This document shows positions 7,362 to 14,806 of a DNA stretch of 18,645 nucleotides, one piece after another (the stretch's first letter is position 1; each line of letters opens with the position of its first letter). Origin of the DNA: Betaproteobacteria bacterium. Its GTDB lineage: Bacteria; Pseudomonadota; Gammaproteobacteria; Burkholderiales; Usitatibacteraceae. The stretch is taken from assembly GCA_025362705.1 (NCBI GenBank), contig JANYFH010000063.1, positions 1 through 18,645 of the forward strand, read 5' to 3'. Below the pieces are notes generated by a model. The model was not told the origin of the DNA and made no database searches. It was given only the letters and a program-made list of their open reading frames with translations. Made by a program: the position numbers and the translations under genes.

Positions 7362-7419
7362 CGCGAGTGATTTTTGGTGCGTACGCACCCCTCCCATTTC
7401 CTGACTGGTTGACTCGACC

Positions 7420-8775
7420 GTGCTTATTTTCTATATCGTTGCGGTACTCATGTTGCTTGGCGCGTTGGCGTTCGTGGTAGTGCCGCTGATGCGCACGCAC
7501 GCGCACGCCGAACCGGTTTCGGATGCGGGTAGTAACGTTGCGATTTATAAATCGCAGCGCCGCGAACTCGATGAAGAGCTGGCTCGCGGCGCGATCAACG
7601 ATGCGGAGCACGATGCAGCGCTTGGTGAACTCTCGACGCGGGTTGTCGATGAGGTTCCCGTGCAACCGCCGCTTTCGGTCCATATCGTGGCGCCGCGCGC
7701 GCGGCCCTGGTGGCTGGTTGTAGTTTTTGCCGTTGCCATGCCATTGGGCGCATTTTTGCTTTACAACAAGATCGGTGCGCCGCAAGTAATCGAGATGACT
7801 GGCGTGGCGCGGGGTCAGGCCACGGCACCGAGCGGTATGCCAACAGAGCAAGCGGGCGCGCCAAACGGTGCAGAACCGCCGATGTCGGACAAACAGATTC
7901 TCGCGATGGTCGATACGCTGGCGCAAAAGATGCAACAAAATCCGGGCGATCCGCGTGGCTGGATTCTGCTGGCAAGATCGCAAAATGCGCTGGGGCGTTT
8001 CACTGAGGCCACAGCGGCGTTCGAGCGGGCGGTGACCCTCACGCCTAACGATCCCCAACTGCTGGCAGATTATGCTGATGCATCCGTGATGGCGCAGCAA
8101 GGCCGATTTGAGGGTAAGCCGTATGCACTCATCAAGCAGTCATTGAAAATCGACCCGAATGGCATGAAAGCGCTTGCTCTCGCGGGTACCGCGGAACTGC
8201 GAATGGGCAATCGCGCCGCGTCGCTCGTGCATTGGGAGAAGCTAAAAACACTGGTACCGAAAGACTCTGCGGATTATCGCGAAGTGGAATCCATCATTGC
8301 AGAAGTAAAGGCGAGCAAACCAGACGGCAACCCAGGAGCACCTGTGGCGACAGCGCCGCCATCGGCCTCACCTCCAGCCGCCCCGGCCATGCAGGCCGCT
8401 GCTGGGAACGCCGCAAAAACAGGCGCCACCGTAACCGGCAAAGTTGTCGTCGCCCCGGATGTCGCCGCCAAAGTGGCTCCTGGTGACACGCTATTCGTGT
8501 TCGCACGCGCCAAGGAAGGGCCGCGTATGCCGCTGGCTGTTTTACGTGTACCGGCACCAAAACCCGGCGCGTTTCCGTTCACGTTCGAGCTTAGTGATGC
8601 GATGGCGATGGCGCCGGGGCTGTCCCTGTCCTCGTTCGCGGAAGTGGTGATCGAAGCACGTATTTCAAAATCCGGAAACGCGCAATTGCAGTCGGGCGAC
8701 CTTTCCGGAATTACCGGCGTCGTAAAACCCGGCGCGTCGGGGATCACTGTGACGATAGGGAAAGTCGCGCCCTGA
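7420..8775 (+). CDS. ccmI: Cytochrome c maturation protein CcmI (CycH)
   Basis: CcmI is a membrane chaperone that binds unfolded apocytochrome c and presents it to the CcmF/CcmH haem-attachment complex. This 451-residue form has helix 1 at 2-24, a cytoplasmic loop with the conserved YKSQRRELDEE stretch (43-53), helix 2 at 97-116, a TPR region at about 156-300 (for example WILLARSQNALGRF at 181-194), a Pro/Ala linker at 303-335 and a beta-rich C-terminal domain at 336-451. The start is a GTG, and no strong ribosome site precedes it; the next in-frame ATG (7450) would cut helix 1. Its stop shares a base with the start of ccmA (TGATG), so it is part of the operon. Its position at the front of the operon is unusual, since ccmI normally follows ccmH. 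Confidence 0.93.
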   Translation: MLIFYIVAVLMLLGALAFVVVPLMRTHAHAEPVSDAGSNVAIYKSQRRELDEELARGAINDAEHDAALGELSTRVVDEVPVQPPLSVHIVAPRARPWWLVVVFAVAMPLGAFLLYNKIGAPQVIEMTGVARGQATAPSGMPTEQAGAPNGAEPPMSDKQILAMVDTLAQKMQQNPGDPRGWILLARSQNALGRFTEATAAFERAVTLTPNDPQLLADYADASVMAQQGRFEGKPYALIKQSLKIDPNGMKALALAGTAELRMGNRAASLVHWEKLKTLVPKDSADYREVESIIAEVKASKPDGNPGAPVATAPPSASPPAAPAMQAAAGNAAKTGATVTGKVVVAPDVAAKVAPGDTLFVFARAKEGPRMPLAVLRVPAPKPGAFPFTFELSDAMAMAPGLSLSSFAEVVIEARISKSGNAQLQSGDLSGITGVVKPGASGITVTIGKVAP

Positions 8776-9479
8776 TGGCCGTCACGGGCGTCCCGGCTTC
8801 AACGACGAACGCTATGCACAACCTGGCTGCCCGAGATTTGCGACTTGAGCGCGGCGCGCGTTCGATCCTCAATGGTTTGTCAGTCGACATTGAATCGGGG
8901 CAAGCATTGATCCTGCGCGGCGCGAACGGGACTGGCAAGACCAGTCTGCTGCGTATTCTGGCGGGACTCACGTTGCCCGACGCTGGCGCTGTGGTTTGGA
9001 ACGGCAAGAAATTGAAAGCGCTGTCGGCGACATGGCGCAACGCAGCACTTTATCTCGGCCACACCAACGCACTCAAAGATGATTTCACCGCAGAAGAAAA
9101 TCTTCTCGACGCGCTGTCAATTGATGGCATTACAGCTGATCATGCCGCACAACTTGCAGCACTCGAAAAAGTTGGCTTGGCTGATCGCCGCCATGTACTA
9201 TCGCGGCGTCTCTCGCAGGGACAGAAACGGCGCGTGGGACTGGCACGATTGTCATTGGCACTGACGCATAAAACGCATAAACCATTGTGGCTGCTCGATG
9301 AGCCCACTAATGCGCTCGATGCCAACGGGGTCGCGCTATTTTCCAGCATCATGCGGGATCACCTTGAAAGCGGCGGCATTGCTTGCATTGCCACGCATCT
9401 TGTACTCGATCTGGCCTCGCCCGCAATCGAAATGAACCTCGATTCGCTGACTGATTCATTCGAAAAATCAGCGCGATGA
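8775..9479 (+). CDS. ccmA: Haem exporter complex ATP-binding protein CcmA
   Basis: CcmA is the ATPase of the CcmABCD complex, whose ATP hydrolysis releases haem-loaded CcmE from CcmC. The 234-residue protein has a Walker A GANGTGKTS (49-57), a GHTNALK segment at the usual Q-loop position (95-101), an ABC signature LSQGQ (146-150), a Walker B LWLLDE (171-176) and the H-loop histidine H208. The segment at 95-101 matches the CcmA form GHxxxxK, not a standard Q-loop. The start at 8775 overlaps the ccmI stop; an ATG at 8814 is a possible alternative that would remove 13 residues before the first strand. It overlaps ccmB by ATGA. Confidence 0.95.
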   Translation: MAVTGVPASTTNAMHNLAARDLRLERGARSILNGLSVDIESGQALILRGANGTGKTSLLRILAGLTLPDAGAVVWNGKKLKALSATWRNAALYLGHTNALKDDFTAEENLLDALSIDGITADHAAQLAALEKVGLADRRHVLSRRLSQGQKRRVGLARLSLALTHKTHKPLWLLDEPTNALDANGVALFSSIMRDHLESGGIACIATHLVLDLASPAIEMNLDSLTDSFEKSAR

Positions 9480-10195
9480 AGATTGCCATCGACGTGCAAA
9501 ATTCAGGCGAAACGCCAGACAATGCACCCGAGCGCGGCTTTCTGGTGGCGCTGGCCCGCGACGTCAAACTTGCAGCGCGTTCGAAAGGCGAAGTCATTCA
9601 AGCGCTGGCGTTTTTTATCGTGGTGGCGAGCTTATTTCCTCTGGCGATTGGTCCGGAGTCTGCACTGTTAAAACGCATCGCGCCCGGCGTGGTTTGGGTG
9701 GCTGCGCTCCTGTCCGTGTTGCTTACCCTGCCACGGCTATTTGCAAACGATTACGCCGATGGGACGCTCGAACAACTGGCGTTGTCGGTCTATCCGTTGC
9801 CTGTGATTGTCCTTGGTAAAATAGTAGCGCATTGGTTGATGGCAGGACTGCCGCTAGCGCTACTGTCTCCATTGCTCGGCTTGCAATTCGGGCTCGAATC
9901 GCGCGAACTTGTCGTGTTGTTCGCAAGTCTGATGCTGGGAACGCCGGTGTTGTCGATGATAGGCGCAATCGGTGCCGCATTGACACTCGGTGTTCGCGGT
10001 GGATCAATCCTGCTGGCGTTGCTGGTGTTGCCGCTGTACATACCGGTTCTAATCTTTGGTGCCGGCGCGGTTGAACAGGCGATGGTGGCACTCGATTTTT
10101 CGGCGAATTTGTCGCTGCTCGGGGCGATTCTGTTGCTGGGTGGATTGGTTGTGCCATTTGCCGCAGCCGCTGCAGTCAAGATTTCGCTGGATTGA
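9476..10195 (+). CDS. ccmB: Haem exporter complex permease CcmB
   Basis: CcmB is the integral membrane partner of CcmA. The 239-residue protein has about six hydrophobic helices (near 42-58, 69-88, 108-134, 145-172, 177-197 and 213-236). The short cytoplasmic start with LARDVKLAARSKGE (26-39) and the NDYADGTLEQL stretch (90-100) are family marks. The ATG overlaps the ccmA stop (ATGA), and 15 bases separate it from ccmC. Confidence 0.95.
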   Translation: MKIAIDVQNSGETPDNAPERGFLVALARDVKLAARSKGEVIQALAFFIVVASLFPLAIGPESALLKRIAPGVVWVAALLSVLLTLPRLFANDYADGTLEQLALSVYPLPVIVLGKIVAHWLMAGLPLALLSPLLGLQFGLESRELVVLFASLMLGTPVLSMIGAIGAALTLGVRGGSILLALLVLPLYIPVLIFGAGAVEQAMVALDFSANLSLLGAILLLGGLVVPFAAAAAVKISLD

Positions 10196-10210
10196 CGTTC
10201 TGAGGCTAAT

Positions 10211-10966
10211 TTGAGTCTATACAAATACGCGTCCCCCGCTGCTTTTTACCCGCTCGCCGGCAAGCTGATCCCGTGGTTCGCCGGGTTAGCCACTATTTTC
10301 GGCATCATCGGCGTTTACCTGGGTCCGTTCGCTGCGCCAACCGATTACCAGCAAGGTGAGGTGTACCGCATCCTTTTCATCCACGTACCTGCCGCATCGA
10401 TCGGGATGTTCATTTATGTGGTGATGGCGATTTATGGCGTGCTGGCGCTCACGTTTAACACACGGCTCTCCGCGATGATGATGGAAGCGCTGGCGCCGAC
10501 CGGCGCGATTTTCACTGGCCTGGCGCTTTGGACCGGCTCCATGTGGGGCAAGCCGACATGGGGCACCTACTGGGTATGGGATGCACGAGTGACCTCGACG
10601 TTGATTTTATTGTTTCTGTACATCGGCTACATGGCGCTAGTTAATGCGATTGAGGACAAAAAGCGCGCTGACAAAGCCGGCGCGCTGCTCGTCATTGTGG
10701 GCTCGGTGAACATCCCGATCATTCATTATTCCGTGACGTGGTGGAACACCCTTCACCAGGGCGCATCGGTGACGGTGACGGCAGCACCAAAGATGGCAAG
10801 CGTCATGCTCACACCGATGTTGTCGATAGGCATTGCATGCTGGCTGTACGCCATTGCGATTTCGCTGGTGCGTGTTCGTGCCATCATTCTTGAGCGGGAA
10901 CACGGACGCAACGCGGCGTGGGTCACCGCGGAGTTTGCGACGACGAAAGGCGTGGCTGCATCATGA
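10211..10966 (+). CDS. ccmC: Haem-handling membrane protein CcmC
   Basis: CcmC collects haem at the outer face of the inner membrane and drives its covalent attachment to CcmE. The 251-residue protein has six hydrophobic helices, the tryptophan-rich motif WGTYWVWDARVTS (117-129) and the two external axial histidines, H58 in FIHVP and H182 in LHQGAS. The start is a TTG with GAGG five bases upstream (10202-10205); the next in-frame ATG would cut off the first helix. Its stop overlaps the ccmD start (ATGA). Confidence 0.96.
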   Translation: MSLYKYASPAAFYPLAGKLIPWFAGLATIFGIIGVYLGPFAAPTDYQQGEVYRILFIHVPAASIGMFIYVVMAIYGVLALTFNTRLSAMMMEALAPTGAIFTGLALWTGSMWGKPTWGTYWVWDARVTSTLILLFLYIGYMALVNAIEDKKRADKAGALLVIVGSVNIPIIHYSVTWWNTLHQGASVTVTAAPKMASVMLTPMLSIGIACWLYAIAISLVRVRAIILEREHGRNAAWVTAEFATTKGVAAS

Positions 10967-11142
10967 ACTGGGCAGAATTTTTTTCAATGGGTGGACGCGG
11001 GTTTTACGTTTGGGGCTCCTACGGTGCATTCGCCATCGCGATCATTGTTGAAATTATTTTGTTACGTGCGCGTGTAAAACATGCGCAAGCGGAAGCCATG
11101 GCAGAAATGCTGGCTGAAAAATCGAAAGGTGGCGCGCGATGA
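10963..11142 (+). CDS. ccmD: Haem exporter protein CcmD
   Basis: CcmD is a small membrane protein needed to release haem-CcmE from the CcmABC complex. This copy has 59 residues: a short N-terminus with GGRGFYVWGSYG (10-21), one helix at about 18-36 and a charged C-terminal tail rich in Lys, Arg and Glu, as is typical. The ATG overlaps the ccmC stop, and its own stop overlaps the ccmE start (both ATGA). An in-frame ATG at 10918 lies inside ccmC and is not the start. Confidence 0.92.
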   Translation: MNWAEFFSMGGRGFYVWGSYGAFAIAIIVEIILLRARVKHAQAEAMAEMLAEKSKGGAR

Positions 11143-11627
11143 AAGCAAGGCATAGACGATTCATGTGGATAGCACTTGGCCTCTGTGTGATTGGCGTTGC
11201 AATGACGCTCGTATTGCGTGCATTCAACTCCAACATGGTATTTTTCTTCACACCATCGCAGGTTTTCGAGAAGAAAGCGCCAATGGATCGCACTTTCCGT
11301 ATCGGCGGCCTGGTGACAGCCGGCAGTGTGAAGCGCCAAACCGACGGGCTCACCGTGACATTCGAGGTGACCGACACCGCCAAAACCATTCCGGTGACGT
11401 ACACCGGCATCCTTCCTGATTTATTCAAGGAAGGAAAAGGCGTGGTCGCGCAGGGCAAGATCGGCTCAGACGGCGTCTTCCGTGCCGCCGAAGTGCTGGC
11501 CAAGCACGATGAGAATTACATGCCGCCGGAAGCTGCCGCAGCGCTGAAGGCAGCTGGTAAACCGATCGACGGCGCGATGTTTGCGGGGCAAAAAGCAGTC
11601 ACTACGCAAGCACCGAAATCAAACTGA
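11139..11627 (+). CDS. ccmE: Periplasmic haem chaperone CcmE
   Basis: CcmE binds haem covalently and passes it to CcmF for attachment to apocytochromes. The 162-residue protein has a single N-terminal anchor helix (about 8-27), a beta-barrel with FRIGGLVTAGSV (53-64), and the haem site HDENYMPP (123-130), where H123 is the haem-linking histidine and Y127 the axial ligand. The tail after 130 is alanine-rich and probably flexible. It is the histidine (HxxxY) class of CcmE, not the cysteine variant. Confidence 0.97.
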   Translation: MKARHRRFMWIALGLCVIGVAMTLVLRAFNSNMVFFFTPSQVFEKKAPMDRTFRIGGLVTAGSVKRQTDGLTVTFEVTDTAKTIPVTYTGILPDLFKEGKGVVAQGKIGSDGVFRAAEVLAKHDENYMPPEAAAALKAAGKPIDGAMFAGQKAVTTQAPKSN

Positions 11628-11649
11628 TTCAAGCACTGGGGTATTCATC

Positions 11650-13695
11650 ATGGTTCCAGAACTAGGTCATTTCTCACTCATCCTCGCGCTCTGTCTTGCT
11701 ATTACGCTGGGCACCCTGCCGCTGGTCGGTGCGTATCGAGACGACCAACGCCTGCTTTCGCTCGCACGACCTCTGGCGCAAGGCCAGTTTGTGTTCATTG
11801 TTTTTGCCTTTGCCTGTCTCGTCTATTCGTTTATCAGCAGTGATTTTTCTGTACAAAACGTCGCCGCAAATTCCAACACAAAATTGCCCGTGTACTACCG
11901 CGTCACTGCATCGTGGGGATCGCACGAGGGCTCGTTGCTACTGTGGGTGCTGATGCTGGCGGGTTGGACATTTGCGGTGTCGATTTTCAGCCGCAATTTG
12001 CCGCTCGTGGTTCTGGCTCGCGTGCTGGCAGTGATGGGGCTCATCATGATCGGCTTTTTGCTTTTCATGCTGCTCACGTCGAACCCGTTTGATCGTCTGA
12101 TCCCCGCCGCCGTTGAAGGGCGCGATTTGAATCCACTGTTGCAAGATCCCGGCATGATTTATCACCCGCCGATGCTCTATATGGGCTACGTCGGTTTCTC
12201 CGTGGCATTTGCGTTTTCAGTGGCAGCGCTGATCGGCGGCAAACTGGATGCTACATGGGCACGCTGGTCGCGTCCGTGGACAACCGCCGCCTGGTGTTTT
12301 CTGACATTCGGCATAGCACTCGGCTCGGCCTGGGCGTATTACGAATTGGGCTGGGGCGGCTGGTGGTTTTGGGATCCAGTGGAAAACGCCTCCTTCATGC
12401 CGTGGCTGGTGGGTACGGCACTGATCCACTCGCTGGCAGTGACCGAAAAACGCGGCGTGTTCAAAAGTTGGACGGTGCTGCTCGCGATGATCGCCTTCTC
12501 GCTGTCGCTGCTCGGTACATTCCTCGTCCGTTCTGGCGTACTCACGTCCGTGCATGCTTTCGCGACAGATCCAAAGCGCGGTGTGTTTATTCTCGCTTTC
12601 CTCTCAATCGTCATCGGCGGCTCACTCGCACTCTACGCGTGGCGCGCGCCGACGCTGGGCCTGGGCAAAGCACCGCGTGATTTTTCGCCGACTTCCCGCG
12701 AATCGCTTCTACTCGCCAACAACGTGTTGCTGGTCGTCGCGATGGCGGCAGTGGTATTGGGCACCTTGTACCCGCTGTTTCTGGACGCATTGAAGCTAGG
12801 CAAAATCTCCGTGGGGCCTCCGTATTTCGACTCCGTTTTTTATCCGTTGATGGCACCGGCATTGTTTCTGATGGCAGTCGGACCAATCTCACGCTGGCGC
12901 AATTCGACGTTGCCTGATCTGGTGTCGCGTTTGAAATGGGCATTCGGCATCTCGGTTGTATCGGGGATCGTCATTCCCTTCATCATGGGTAAATGGACGC
13001 CGATGATCGCATTGGGTTTGTTACTCGCAACTTGGATCATCGCCTCGTGCGTTACTGCCCTGGTGATCAGGTTTCAGGCGACACCGGGCAAGAGTTTCAT
13101 CGAAAAAATTGCTGCCAATCGCTCCAGCTATTACGGTATGCATCTGGCGCACGTCGGTATCGCTGTGTTTGTCATCGGCGTGACGATGGTGAAGGGTTTC
13201 GAGATCGAACGCGATGTGCGCATGGCTCCGGGACAAACCGTGTCCGAGGGCGGCTATGAATTCAAGTTCATAAAAATGGGCGAAGCGCCTGGCCCCAACT
13301 ATTCCGCCATCGAAGGCTACTTTGAAGTGAGCAGAAACGGCACCGTCGTGACCACGCTCATTCCGGAAAAACGCAAATATTTTGCATCGGGCCAAACCAT
13401 GACCGAAGCAGCAATCAATGCCGGAATCATCCGTGATATTTATGTTGCACTTGGCGAGCCAGTCGAAGGCTCAGCCGACGGTGCGTGGGGCGTGCGCATT
13501 TATGTGAAGCCGTTCATCAACTGGATCTGGGGCGGCTGCATTTTAATGGCACTTGGCGGCGTGCTGGCGCTTCTTGATCGCCGCTACCGCATCAAAGTGA
13601 AAGTGCGCGAGCCGGAAGTGTTGCCGCCCGCATCGCCGGAAGCACGTAAGGGCAAAGTGGTACCGCCGTCGGCCGAACCGCAAACGGCGCGATAA
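11650..13695 (+). CDS. ccmF: Haem lyase subunit CcmF
   Basis: CcmF takes haem from CcmE and, with CcmH and CcmI, attaches it to CXXCH cysteines. The 681-residue protein spans the membrane many times. It has the WGGWWFWDPVENASFMPW motif (235-252) and histidines H172 (YHPP), H260, H302 and H501, which match the four functional histidines of the Escherichia coli protein. The large periplasmic loop lies at about 510-645. The ATG at 11650 has GGGG at 11638-11641. Earlier in-frame starts lie inside ccmE and would place extra residues before the first helix. Confidence 0.97.
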   Translation: MVPELGHFSLILALCLAITLGTLPLVGAYRDDQRLLSLARPLAQGQFVFIVFAFACLVYSFISSDFSVQNVAANSNTKLPVYYRVTASWGSHEGSLLLWVLMLAGWTFAVSIFSRNLPLVVLARVLAVMGLIMIGFLLFMLLTSNPFDRLIPAAVEGRDLNPLLQDPGMIYHPPMLYMGYVGFSVAFAFSVAALIGGKLDATWARWSRPWTTAAWCFLTFGIALGSAWAYYELGWGGWWFWDPVENASFMPWLVGTALIHSLAVTEKRGVFKSWTVLLAMIAFSLSLLGTFLVRSGVLTSVHAFATDPKRGVFILAFLSIVIGGSLALYAWRAPTLGLGKAPRDFSPTSRESLLLANNVLLVVAMAAVVLGTLYPLFLDALKLGKISVGPPYFDSVFYPLMAPALFLMAVGPISRWRNSTLPDLVSRLKWAFGISVVSGIVIPFIMGKWTPMIALGLLLATWIIASCVTALVIRFQATPGKSFIEKIAANRSSYYGMHLAHVGIAVFVIGVTMVKGFEIERDVRMAPGQTVSEGGYEFKFIKMGEAPGPNYSAIEGYFEVSRNGTVVTTLIPEKRKYFASGQTMTEAAINAGIIRDIYVALGEPVEGSADGAWGVRIYVKPFINWIWGGCILMALGGVLALLDRRYRIKVKVREPEVLPPASPEARKGKVVPPSAEPQTAR

Positions 13696-13714
13696 AGTCT
13701 TAAGGAATATGCAC

Positions 13715-14251
13715 ATGTTGCGCACTTGGCGTTACTTCCTGCCGTTATCCATTTTTTTCGGCCTTCTCTGGTTTCTGTACACAGGGTTATCACTTAACCC
13801 GCGCGAAATTCCCTCAGCGCTGCTCAATAAACCCACACCCAACTTTGAGCTCGCGCAATTGCATGCGCCCGAAAAAAAACTGGGCAATGCCGATCTGAAG
13901 GGTCAGGTATGGCTGCTCAATGTCTGGGGGTCGTGGTGCGTTTCGTGCCGGTATGAACATCCGTTCCTCAATGAGTTGGCCAAGGAACAACTACTGCCGA
14001 TTATCGGGCTTAACTGGAAGGACAAACCCGAAGACGCTAGGGCGTGGCTCGCCAAATTTGGTAACCCCTATAAAATTTCAGTGAGCGATCTTGATGGCCG
14101 CACTGCGATCGATTTCGGTGTCTACGGGGCACCAGAAACTTACATCATCGATGCGGCTGGCACGATCCGCTTCAAGTACACCGGACCCATCGACGCGAAC
14201 GTGCTGAGAGAAAAAATATTGCCGGTTATTCGTGAGTTGAAGAAATCATGA
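13715..14251 (+). CDS. ccmG: Thiol:disulfide oxidoreductase CcmG (DsbE)
   Basis: CcmG is a membrane-anchored periplasmic thioredoxin-like protein that keeps apocytochrome or CcmH cysteines reduced. The 178-residue protein has an anchor helix at about 7-25, the active site WCVSC (C75 and C78) after the LLNVWGS strand, and a YGAPETY segment that carries the cis-proline. The start at 13715 is chosen because AAGGAA (13702-13707) lies a normal distance before it; the ATG at 13709 lies too close. The stop overlaps an upstream ATG of ccmH. Confidence 0.95.
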   Translation: MLRTWRYFLPLSIFFGLLWFLYTGLSLNPREIPSALLNKPTPNFELAQLHAPEKKLGNADLKGQVWLLNVWGSWCVSCRYEHPFLNELAKEQLLPIIGLNWKDKPEDARAWLAKFGNPYKISVSDLDGRTAIDFGVYGAPETYIIDAAGTIRFKYTGPIDANVLREKILPVIRELKKS

Positions 14252-14310
14252 TTGATATCACAGGGGAAAAATTGGCAAACTCTGCAACTGATGCGATCTT
14301 TGGAGCATTT

Positions 14311-14796
14311 ATGCCCTGGAGCGCGCGCCAGTTCTTGTGTTTTATGTTTTTATGCTGCTGTGCTGCCTTCGTCGCCCACGCGCAAACGCCCACACCCGAG
14401 ATGCCGCCAATGCCGCTCGAAATGGAATTGCGTCTGAAGAAACTTGAAACCGAATTGCGTTGTCTGGTTTGCCAGAATCAGACTCTGGCTGAATCTCCAG
14501 CGGGATTGGCTGGCGACTTACGACGCGAAATCCGTTTGCTCGCCGACCAGAATAAATCGAACGAGGAAATCAAAGAGCACCTGCGTGCACGCTATGGCGA
14601 CTTCGTGCTCTATCGTCCGGTCGTCGATGGCAAGAACTATCTGCTTTGGTTTGGGCCGTTTGCCCTGCTGATCGGCGGAGCAATTCTATTGTGGGTGATG
14701 AGTCGGCGTCGGGCAGCGAGCGCGAAACTTCTGCCGACGGTACCAGTTGACGCTGATGTACTTGCGCGAGGAAACGCGCTACTTAAAGGCGAATAA
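14311..14796 (+). CDS. ccmH: Apocytochrome thiol-reducing protein CcmH (CcmL/CycL type)
   Basis: CcmH reduces the apocytochrome disulfide before haem attachment. In the 161-residue form chosen here, a signal peptide covers about 1-24 (VAHA-Q), followed by the family motif LRCLVCQNQTLAES (49-62) with the redox pair C51/C54, a three-helix bundle, and one C-terminal helix at about 119-139. It is the short form without a TPR domain, as expected where CcmI is a separate protein. GGAG at 14302-14305 lies five bases before the ATG at 14311. An ATG at 14248 overlaps the ccmG stop in the ATGA manner and would add 21 residues in front of the signal peptide, so it is less likely to be the mature start. 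Confidence 0.93.
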   Translation: MPWSARQFLCFMFLCCCAAFVAHAQTPTPEMPPMPLEMELRLKKLETELRCLVCQNQTLAESPAGLAGDLRREIRLLADQNKSNEEIKEHLRARYGDFVLYRPVVDGKNYLLWFGPFALLIGGAILLWVMSRRRAASAKLLPTVPVDADVLARGNALLKGE

Positions 14797-14806
14797 CCGC
14801 ATCCTG

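Noticed and set aside
7210..8100. Long minus-strand open frame of 296 codons
   Set aside because: It lies antisense to ccmI, has an Arg/His-rich composition with no domain, and is a shadow of the real gene.
14797..14806. Shared terminator between ccmH and the hydrolase gene
   Set aside because: The ten-base gap and the ends of both genes show no stable hairpin with a T-run.
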